DNA of 64,000 bases, taken from Arenicola marina (Eukaryota; Annelida; Polychaeta; Arenicolidae). The position numbers and the translations under genes were made by a program. Below are positions 54,701-64,000 of the stretch, piece by piece. How positions within the stretch are numbered: the stretch's first letter is position 1; each line of letters opens with the position of its first letter. Under the pieces are notes generated by a model that was given only the letters and a program-made list of their open reading frames with translations, was not told the DNA's origin and ran no database searches. The DNA lies in contig OZ025264.1 in assembly GCA_964019135.1 (NCBI GenBank), forward strand, positions 37,781,994 through 37,845,993, read 5' to 3'.

Positions 54701-57700
54701 GCGTGATATAGGTCGCCATAATAGCGTGATAGAGGTCGCCATAATGGCGTGATAGATGTCGCCATAATAGCGTGATAGAGGTCGCCATAATATCGTGCTA
54801 GAGGTCGCCATAATAGCGTGATAGGGGTCGCCATAATAGCGTGATGGGGTCGCCATAATAGCGTGATAGGGGTCGCCATAATAGCGTGATAGGGGTCGCC
54901 ATAATAGCGTGATAGAGGTCGCCATAATAGCGTGATAGATGTCGCCATAATAGCGTGATAGAGGTCGCCATAATAGCGTTCTAGGGGTCGCCATAATAGC
55001 GTGATAGGGGTCGCCATAATAGCGTGATAGGGGTCGCCATAATAGCGTGATAGGGGTCGCCATAATAGCGTGATAGAGGTCGCCATAATAGCGTGATAGA
55101 GGTCGCCATAATAGCGTGATAGAGGTCGCCATAATAGCGTGATAGAGGTCGCCATAATAGCGTGATAGGGGTCGCCATAATAGCGTGATAGAGGTCGCCA
55201 TAATAGCGTGATATAGGTCGCCATAATAACGTCATAGAGGTCGCCATAATAGCGTGATAGAGGTCGCCATAATAGCGGGATATAGGTCGCCATAATAGCG
55301 TGATAGAGGTCGCCATAATAGCGTGATAGAGGTCGCCATAATAGCGTGATAGAGGTCGCCATAATAGCGTGATCAAGGTCGCCATAACAGCGTGATATAG
55401 GTCGCCATAATAGCGTGATAGAGGTCGCCATAATAGCGTGATAGATGTCGCCATAATAGCGTGATAGAGGTCGCCATAATAGCGTGATAGAGGTCGCCAT
55501 AATATCGTGATAGAGGTCGCCATAATAGCGTGATAAAGGTCGCCATAATAGCGTGATAGAGGTCGCCATAATAGCGTGATAGAGGTCGCCATAATAGCGT
55601 GATAGAGGTCGCCATAATAGCGTGATAGAGGTCGCCATAATAGCGTGATAGAGGGCACCATAATAGCGTGATAAAGGTCCCCATAATAGCGTGATAGAGG
55701 TCGCCATAATAGCGTGATATAGGTCGCCATAATAGCGTGATAGAGCTCGCCATAATAGCGTGATAGGGGTCGCCATAATAGCGTGATAGAGGTCGCCATA
55801 ATAGCGTGATATAGGTCGCCATGATAGCGTCATAGAGGTCGCCATAATAGCGTGATAGAGGTCGCCATAATAGAGGGATATAGGTCGCCATAATAGCGTG
55901 ATAGAGGTCGCCATAATAGCGTGATAGAGGTCGCCATAATAGCGTGATAGAGGTCGCCATAATAGCGTGATAAAGGTCGCCATAACAGCGTGATAGGGGT
56001 CGCCATAATAGCGTGATAGAGGTCGCCATAATAGCGTGATAGATGTCGCCATAATAGCGTGATAGAGGTCGCCATAATAGCGTGATAGAGGTCGCCATAA
56101 TATCGTGATAGAGGTCGCCATAATAGCGTGATAAAGGTCGCCATAATAGCGTGATAGAGGTCGCCATAATAGCGTGATAGAGGTCGCCATAATAGCGTGA
56201 TAGAGGTCGCCATAATAGCCTGATAGATGTCGCCATAATAGCGTGATAGAGGTCGCCATAATAGCGGGATAGAGGTCGCCATAATAGCGTGATAGAGGTC
56301 GCCATAATAGCGTGATATAGGTCGCCATAATAGCGTGATAGAGGTCGCCATAATGGCGTGATAGAGGTCGCCATAATAGCGTGATAGAGGTCGCCATAAT
56401 ATCGTGATAGAGGTCGCCATAATAGCGTGATAGAGTTCGCCATAATAGCGTGATAGAGGTCGCCATAATATCGTGATAGAGGTCGCCATAATAGCGTGAT
56501 AGAGGTCGCCATAATAGCGTGATAGAGGTCGCCATAATAGCGTGATAGAGGTCGCTATAATAGCGTGATAGAGGTCGCCATAATAGCGTGATAGAGGTCG
56601 CCATAATAGCGTGATAGAGGTCGCCATAATAGCGTGATAGAGGTCGTCATAATAGCGTGATAGAGGTCGCCATAATAGCGTGATATAGGTCGCCATAATA
56701 GCGTGACAGAGGTCGCCATAATAGCGTGATAGAGGTCGCCATAATAGCGGTATATAGGTCGCCATAATAGCGTGATAGAGGTCGCCATAATAGCGTGATA
56801 GAGGTCGCCATAATAGCGTGATAGAAGTCGCCATAATAGCGTGATAAAGGTCGCCATAATAGCGTGATAGAAGTCGCCATAATAGCGTGATAGAAGTCGC
56901 CATAATAGCGTGATAAAGGTCGCCATAATAGCGTGATAGAGGTCGCCATAATAGCGTGATATAGGTCGCCATAATAGCGTGATTGAGGTCGCCATAATAG
57001 CGTGATAGAGGTCGCCATAATAGCGTGATAGAGGTCGCCATAATAGCGTGATAGAGGTCGCCATAATATCGTGATAGAGGTCGCCATAATAGCGTGATAG
57101 AGGTCGCCATAATAGCGTGATAAAGGACGCCATAATAGCGTGATAGAGGTCGCCATAATAGCGTGATAGGGGTCGCCATAATAGCGTGATAGAGGTCGCC
57201 ATAATAGCGTGATAGAGGTCGCCATAATAGCGGGATATAGGTCGCCATAATAGCGTGATAGAGGTCGCCATAATAGTGTGATAGAGGTCGCCATAATAGC
57301 GTGATAGAGGTCGCCATAATGGTGTGATAGATGTCGCCATAATAGCGTGATAGAGGTCGCCATAATAGCGTGATAGAGGTCGCCATAATATCGTAATAGA
57401 GGTCGCTATAATAGCGTGATAGGGGTCGCCATAATAGCGTGATAGGGGTCGCCATAATAGCGTGATAGGGGTCGCCATAATAGCGTGATAGGGGTCGCCA
57501 TAATAGCGTGATAGAGGTCGCCATAATAGCGTGATAGAGGTCGCCATAATAGCGTGATAGAGGTCGCCATTATAGCGTGATAGAGGTCGCCATAATAGCG
57601 TGATATAGGTCGCCATAATAGCGTGATTGAGGTCGCCATAATAGCGTGATAGAGGTCGCCATAATAGCGTGATAGAGGTCGCCATAATAGCGTGATAGAG

Positions 57701-57852
57701 GTCGCCATAATATCGTGATAGAGGTCGCCATAATAGCGTGATAGAGGTCGCCATAATAGCGTGATAAAGGTCGCCATAATAGCGTGATAGAGGTCGGCAT
57801 AATAGCGTGATAGGGGTCGCCATAATAGCGTGATAGAGGTCGCCATAATAGC
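45772..57852. repeat. 12-kb satellite-like array of a 23-bp unit
   Basis: About 525 copies of a 23-bp unit built on AGGTCGCCATAATAGCGTGA. Common variants are GGGATATAGG, GGCGTGATAGATG, GATAAAGG, GATAGGGG and ATATCGTG, arranged in recurring blocks. The rare variant GATCAGAGCG occurs at 49381, 50807, 51819 and 53866, spaced 62, 44 and 89 whole units apart, so multi-kilobase segments have been duplicated. The minus strand lacks stops in most frames, giving spurious frames of up to 1180 codons (MATSITLLWRPLSRYYGDLY). Runs of the AGGGG variant mark 46430-46500, 47805-47870, 54820-55060 and 57420-57500. Confidence 0.97.
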
Positions 57853-59054
57853 GGGGGAAAAGAAGGGGATGGGGTGCATGGCCCCTAGTACGTCTCTTAT
57901 TTGGACGAAGTAAGAACGGTTAAAGATAACTGTCGTATCGTCGTTGCGATGAGCTGTAGTCATTACATGCTTTACAGGCGGAGGCTGTTTCCATGGATCT
58001 CTGTCCTCACATCATAGCGCGAGGGGACGGCCCTCTGCCGGGAGATCGGAGCACTCCGTGATGATGTTGCAACGGTATATGCGTCACCCTTGCCTCGAAC
58101 ATGTACCCCCAACCCCACTGTCCTCTCCGAGCCGCTTGTCACAGGGAGATGAGGGTTGTGTGGACTGTGGAGATGGCGGGATATTGCATTCACGTATTTA
58201 CCGCCTGTCAGACAAATCTTTGGTAGCCATTCATTACCTCCCCCCCCCCCCCACCACCCACCCATAAAAGGTTTTCCCTCTGTGGACCGCAACCACATCC
58301 AAGGTCAGTTTATCATGACAATAGCGCCATCTGGACAAATCGCTGAGCTAATTTGATTCATTGCTATTCACGGTAGATCCTGACATTTATCGCACTGGCA
58401 ATGGTGATTAGCTGACGTTACAGTCCTGCTTCGGTTTAACGCCTACTTCCCCGCTCACAACACTCCGATGTGTGTATGTGGCTCTGTGGCTGGTGACCTC
58501 CGCATGTTAGCCATTTCAATAAAGCAAGCAATGTGCTGAAGTCCAACAAGTTGACTAACGTGTGTCAAGTACGAGCAGCTGGTTTATTATGATGGATTAG
58601 TCCTGTAGGCCAGCTTTCTGTTTATATACATGGGCTAGAGCGGCCGACCAATAGAATATTATTACTTTCAATAAAACTGTTCATGGATTTATGCTTTCGC
58701 CGCATTTAAATCTGGGCACACGAAATCTGCTTATTGGATATTTACACAGCTTACGTGTGAAACGTTAATGTGGTAATAACGTTTGACAAATCATTACCGA
58801 AATATAATTGTCTTCACGGTGACATATCTTTCACCTGGCGGTTGCACAGGTGAGTGGTTCAGGTGCAATGACCAGTCGTTGGTACGCAGGGCTTCATTAC
58901 CATGGTAACCATAGTAGCACACGAACCATATGAGCGACATTCCCTTTCTTGGCACTGGAAGTGGAAGCTTCAGCTTAATGCGTGCGCGGTGAGCTGATGT
59001 GTCACTCCGCGGATCATTCGCGGAGTATTCCGATACAGGTGTACAGCTACTGAC
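57853..59054. other. Unique sequence between two arrays
   Basis: No gene recognised. A + frame around 58020-58152 follows an acceptor-like CACATCATAG and reads REGTALCREIGALRDDVATV before a stop; support is weak. A C tract and CA-rich stretch occur near 58240. Confidence 0.45.
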
Positions 59055-59342
59055 ATGGAGGGGCGAGCATCAGGTCAGGCATCAGGCCACCGGGAAGGAC
59101 GTAGTCTTGGCGAACGGGCTCGACCACGTGGCTATAGTCGTACAATGGAAGGTGTGTACACGTCGTGTGCTCCGGAGACAAGTTATATCTCATCGACGGA
59201 GCTAGAAGCGAACGCGGCGCCGAGACCGGAGCGCCCCCTGGCCACCGACACCGCCACTGTGTCACCCCCGACAGAGGGCAGTGCGAACCTAGTCGATGGA
59301 AGTCCCGATGAACTGGCACCCCTTCAGGAAGGCTATGGTTAA
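59055..59342 (+). CDS. Possible 3' coding exon of an unknown gene
   Basis: A 95-codon open frame with GC-rich, coding-like codon use, ending TAA at 59340-59342 and followed by AT-rich sequence like a 3' UTR. The C-terminal part is Thr/Ser/Glu/Pro-rich (ATDTATVSPPTEGSANLVDG), the sort of disordered tail that ends many receptors. A splice acceptor such as GGCATCAG (about 59088) could start the exon instead of the ATG. No domain recognised, no AATAAA found nearby. It could be chance. Confidence 0.35.
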   Translation: MEGRASGQASGHREGRSLGERARPRGYSRTMEGVYTSCAPETSYISSTELEANAAPRPERPLATDTATVSPPTEGSANLVDGSPDELAPLQEGYG

Positions 59343-60040
59343 TTGATATTTGTTTATTTTTTAATGTTGTACTGTAATATCTTGTCTATTGGACGTGCAT
59401 TGTGGACGGTTAGGCAATATCTATGATAAGTCCAAAACAGTTGTTAAAATAGAAGATAAGAAGATAATAGAAGAATAAGTTTTTTTTGCATTGATTCCAC
59501 ATATCCGCCCCTAGCGTAAAGGTCTTACCCTCCCTGTATACAAACGGCGGGCCGTAACTGCCGATACGGTCAATTAAAGATGGCGGAAGGTGTCTGGTGA
59601 ACTGTCAATTCGCGGTAAAACCATGAGAAATACGTCATTGCGCAGTCATCTATGATGTCCTTTCCATATAACTTTCCTTCGAGTTTGTTCTACTTCAATT
59701 TGTGGTACTATGGGTCAGCATTTTAAAAGAATATAAGCGTTTTTGCAGTGTTGACCGTATCTAATCTTGTAAGCTTCTAAGTAAGAGTTACGGTCAGTCT
59801 GCAATTTCAGTTACGAGCAACATCATAGATTTTTACTTTATGTTACTAACTACAATGTAATTAGAGCAATTAGTGGTTGTTATCGTGTTTCGCAATAGCA
59901 GCCTCATACCTTTGTTGGACGATGTGGAACTTTTGTCTCGACCGATTCACAATCAGTTTGAAACAAATGACGGATAAAATATTCAACTGACACTTCTTTT
60001 CGCCATCTTTGGTTGACCGTATCTGCAGTTACGGCCCCCC
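59343..60040. other. AT-rich unique sequence
   Basis: No feature recognised apart from short A/T runs. The motif GGCGGGCCGTAACTGC near 59546 is echoed in reverse as GCAGTTACGGCCCCCC near 60023, a possible pair of ends of an approximately 500-bp element just before the array. Confidence 0.45.
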
Positions 60041-60044
60041 GTAG

Positions 60045-63000
60045 AATGACCCTACCGCTACCCCATGCCCTACCACAGGCCATACCCCAGGTCCTACCAC
60101 AGGCCCTACCCCAGGCCCTACCCCAGGCCCTATCCCGAGCCCTACCTAGGCCCTACCCAGGCCCTACCACAGGCCCTACCCCAGGCCATACCCCAGGCCC
60201 TACCAGAGGCCATACCCCAGGCCCTACCCCAGGCCCTACCCCAAGCCCTACCCCAAGTCCTACCCCAGGCCATACCCCAGGCCATACCCCAGGCCATACC
60301 CCAGGCCCTATCCCGAGCCCTACCTAGGCCCTACCCCGGGCCCTACCTAGGCCCTACCCCAGGCCCTACCCCAGGCCCTACCACAGGCCCTACCCCATGC
60401 CCTACCCCAAGCCCTACTCCAAGCACTAGCCCAGGCCCTACCCCAGGCCCTACCCGAGGCCCTACCCCAGGCCCTACCCCAGGCCCTACCCCAGGCCCTA
60501 CCCCAGGCCCTACCCTAGGCCTTACTCCAGGCCCTACCCCGGGCCCTACACCAGGCCCTACCCCAGGCCCTACCCCAGGCCTTACCCCGGGCCCTACCTA
60601 GGCCCTACCCCATGCCCTACCACAGGCCATACCCCAGGCCCTACCCCAGGCCCTACCCCAGACCCTACCTAGGCCCTACCCCAGGCCCTACCTCAGGCCC
60701 TACCACAGGCCCTACCCCAGGCCGTACCCCAGGCCCTACCCCAGGCTCTACCCCAGGCCATACCCCAGGCCCTACCACAGGCCCTACCCCAAGCCCTACC
60801 CCAAGCCCTACCCCAGGCCCTACCCCGCGCCCTACCTCAGGCCATACCCCAGGCCCTATCCCGAGCCCTACCTAGGCCCTACCCCGGGCCCTACCTAGGC
60901 CCTACCCCAGGCCCTACCCCAGGCCCTACCACAGGCCCTACCCCATGCCCTACCCCAAGCCCTACTCCAAGCACTAGCCCAGGCCCTACCCCAGGCCCTA
61001 CCCGAGGCCCTACCCCAGGCCCTACCCCAGGCCCTACCCCAGGCCCTACCCCAGGCCCTACCCCAGGCCTTACTCCAGGCCCTACCCCGGGCCCTACACC
61101 AGGCCCTACCCCAGGCCTTACCCCGGGCCCTACCTAGGCCCTACCCCATGCCCTACCACAGGCCATACCCCAGGCCCTACCCCATACCCTACCTAGGCCC
61201 TACCCCAGGCCCTACCTCAGGCCCTACCACAGGCCCTACCCCAGGCCATACCCCAGGCCCTACCCCAGGCCCTACCCCAGGCCATACCCCAGGCCCTACC
61301 ACAGGCCCTACCTCAGGCCCTACCCCAGGCCCTACCCCAAGCCCTACCCCAAGCCCTACCCCAGGCCATACCCCAGGCCCTACCTCAGGCCATACCCCAG
61401 GCCCTATCCCGAGCCCTACCTAGGCCCTACCCCGGGCCCTACCTAGGCCCTACCCAGGCCCTACCTAGGCCCTACCCCAGGCCCTACCCCAGGCCCTATC
61501 CCGAGCCCTACCTAGGCCCTACCCAGGCCCTACCCCAGGCCCTACCACAGGCCCTACCCAGGCCCTACCCCAGGCCCTACCACAGGCCCTACCCCAGGCC
61601 ATACCCCAGGCCCTACCACAGGCCATACCCCAGGCCCTACCCCAGGCCCTACCCCAAGCCCTACCCCAAGTCCTACCCCAGGCCCTACCCCGGGCCCTAC
61701 CTCAGGCCATACCCCAGGCCCTATCCCGAGCCCTACCTAGGCCCTACCCCGGGCCCTACCTAGGCCCTACCCCAAGCCCTACCCCAGGCCCTACCACAGG
61801 CCCTACCCCATGCCCTACCCCAAGCCCTACTCCAAGCACTAGCCCAGGCCCTACCCCAGGCCCTACCCCAGGCCTTACCCCGGGCCCTACCTAGGCCCTA
61901 CCCCATGCCCTACCACAGGCCATACCCCAGGCCCTACCCCATACCCTACCTAGGCCCTACCCCAGGCCCTACCTCAGGCCCTACCACAGGCCCTACCCCA
62001 GGCCATACCCCAGGCCCTACCCCAGGCCCTACCCCAGGCCATACCCCAGGCCCTACCACAGGCCCTACCTCAGGCCCTACCCCAGGCCCTACCCCAAGCC
62101 CTACCCCAAGCCCTACCCCAGGCCATACCCCAGGCCCTACCCCAGGCCATACCCCAGGCCCTACCACAGGCCCTACCTCAGGCCCTACCCCAGGCCCTAC
62201 CCCAAGCCCTACCCCAAGCCCTACCCCAGGCCCTACCCCATGCCCTACCCCAAGCCCTACCCCAGGCCATACCCCAGGCCCTACCTAGGCCCTACCCCAG
62301 GCCATACCCCAGGCCATACCCCAGGCCCTATCCCGAGCCCTACCTAGGCCCTACCCCGGGCCCTACCTAGGCCCTACCCAGGCCCTACCCCAGGCCCTAC
62401 CCCAGGCCCTACCCCATGCCCTACCCCAAGCCCTACCCCAAGCACTAGCCCAGGCCCTACCCCAGGCCCTACCCGAGGCCCTACCCCAGGCCTCTACCCC
62501 AGGCCCTACCCCAGGCCCTACCCCAGGCCTTACTCCAGGCCCTACCCCGGGCCCTACCCCAGGCCCTACCCCAGGCCATACCCCAGGCCCTACCCCAAGC
62601 CCTACCCCAAGCCCTACCCCAGGCCATACCCCAGGCCCTACCTCAGGCCATACCCCAGGGCCTATCCCGAGCCCTACCTAGGCCCTACCCCGGGCCCTAC
62701 CTAGGCCCTACCCCAGGCCTTACCCCAGGCCCTACCACAGGCCCTACCCCATGCCCCACCCCAAGCCCTACTCCAAGCACTAGCCCAGGCCCTACCCCAG
62801 GCCCTACCCGAGGCCCTACCCCAGGTCCTACCTCAGGCCCTACCCCAGGCCCTACCCCAGGCCCAACCCCAGGCCTTACTCCAGGCCCTACCCCGGGCCC
62901 TACACCAGGCCCTACCCCAGGCCCTACCCCAGGCCTTACCCCGGGCCCTACCTAGGCCCTACCCCAGGCCCTACCCCAGGCCCTACCCCATACCCTACCT

Positions 63001-64000
63001 AGGCCCTACCCCAGGCCCTACCACAGGCCCTACCCCAGGCCCTACCCCAGGCCCTACCCCAAGCCCTACCCCAAGCCCTACCCCAGGCCATACCCCAGGC
63101 CCTACCTCAGGCCATACCCCAGGCCCTATCCCGAGCCCTACCTAGGCCCTACCCCGGGCCCTACATAGGCCCTACCCAGGCCCTACCCCAGGCCCTACCT
63201 AGGCCCTACCCCAGGCCCTACCCCAGGCCCTACCCCAAGCCCTACCCCAAGCCCTACCCCAGGCCATACCCCAGGCCCTACCTAGGCCCTACCCCAGGCC
63301 ATACCCCAGGCCATACCCCAGGCCCTATCCCGAGCCCTACCTAGGCCCTACCCCGGGCCCTACCTAGGCCCTACCCAGGCCCTACCCCAGGCCCTACCCC
63401 AGGCCCTACCCCATGCCCTACCCCAAGCCCTACCCCAAGCACTAGCCCAGGCCCTACCCCAGGCCCTACCCGAGGCCCTACCCCAGGCCCTACCCCAGGC
63501 CCTACCCCAGGCCCTACCCCAGGCCTTACTCCAGGCCCTACCCCGGGCCCTACACCAGGCCCTACCCCAGGCCCTACCCCAGGCCTTACCCCGGGCCCTA
63601 CCTAGGCCCTACCCTATGCCCTACCCCAGACCCTACCTAGGCCCTACCCAGGCCCTACCTCAGGCCCTACCACAGGCCCTACCCCAGGCCCTACCCCAGG
63701 CCCTGCCCCAGGCCATACCCCAGGCCCTACCACAGGCCCTACCCCAGGCCCTACCCCAAGCCCTACCCCAAGCCCTACCCCAGGCCATACCCCAGGCCCT
63801 ACCTCAGGCCATACCCCAGGGCCTATCCCGAGCCCTACCTAGGCCCTACCCCGGGCCCTACCTAGGCCCTACCCCAGGCCTTACCCCAGGCCCTACCACA
63901 GGCCCTACCCCATGCCCCACCCCAAGCCCTACTCCAAGCACTAGCCCAGGCCCTACCCCAGGCCCTACCCGAGGCCCTACCCCAGGTCCTACCTCAGGCC
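60045..64000. repeat. 12-bp C-rich minisatellite, cut by the right window edge
   Basis: About 330 copies of CCCTACCCCAGG with variants CCATACCCCAGG, CCCTACCACAGG, CCCTACCTAGG and CCCTATCCCGAG. The marker TCCCGAGCC occurs at 60311, 60859 and 61407, exactly 548 bp apart twice, and again irregularly at 61499, 61724, 62331, 62664, 63129, 63328 and 63825. The minus strand reads GGGGTAGGGCCTGGGGTAGG. Open frames (PGPTPGPT) are artefacts. Confidence 0.97.

Noticed and set aside
45666..57963. Minus-strand open frames of several hundred to 1180 codons (MATSITLLWRPLSRYYGDLY repeats)
   Set aside because: The 23-bp unit has no stop in most frames, so any frame stays open; substitutions follow DNA unit variants, not codons, and several overlapping frames are equally open.
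57972..58298. 108-codon minus frame (MWLRSTEGKPFMGGWWGGGG)
   Set aside because: It runs through a poly-G/C tract, shows no family resemblance and overlaps competing + frames.
60013..62288. PGPT-repeat frames resembling a proline-rich or collagen-like protein
   Set aside because: The 12-bp unit gives Pro-Gly-Pro-Thr by itself; frequent CCTAGG variants put stops in frame and there is no flanking coding sequence.
60045..64000. A telomere at the right edge (CCCTA units)
   Set aside because: The unit is a 12-mer CCCTACCCCAGG, not CCCTAA, and its variants form higher-order blocks typical of a minisatellite.

Overview
This is a window of animal nuclear DNA: split genes with GT-AG introns, long minisatellites and transposon debris, and no bacterial-style gene packing. 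It holds one gene I recognise with confidence. This is the 3' two-thirds of COP1 (RFWD2), the RING/coiled-coil/WD40 E3 ubiquitin ligase, on the + strand from 1204 to the stop codon at 24961. Fourteen exons join in frame with consistent phases (1353 nt, 450 codons plus stop); a fifteenth in-frame exon at 3539-3583 is possible. The RING domain and the start of the coiled coil lie upstream of the window. I infer a lancelet (amphioxus, Branchiostoma-like), because minisatellites sit on exon-intron borders, a habit I recall (unverified) being described for amphioxus genes. Another marine invertebrate is not excluded.

Layout. 1-1081: a 24-bp minisatellite. 1204-24961: COP1, whose introns are mostly tandem arrays with units of 24, 40, 32/27, 34, 31, 33, 31, about 57, 58 and 37 bp, nearly one array per intron. 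Many arrays start at, or run into, a splice site, so the repeat unit is a copy of the exon end plus donor (after exons 3, 4, 7 and 11) or of the acceptor region (before exons 2 and 10). 24993-27780: a 34-bp array directly behind the COP1 stop codon. 28013-28940: a 31-bp array. 28941-45771: gene-poor DNA with small inverted-repeat transposons, two large fold-back elements, a broken non-LTR retrotransposon end and THAP-domain fragments. 45772-57852: a 12-kb array of a 23-bp unit. 57853-60040: unique sequence with a possible terminal exon of an unknown gene. 60045-64000: a 12-bp C-rich array running off the right edge.

The long open frames inside the arrays arise because short repeat units lack stop codons; I do not treat them as genes. 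The most interesting results are the splice-site-seeded intronic minisatellites, one of which carries 17 perfect AP-1 sites (TGACTCA) inside the gene for a ligase that degrades the AP-1 protein c-Jun, and the set of elements whose termini resemble CAGGGGCGGATCCAG, two of them with clean 5-bp target-site duplications.
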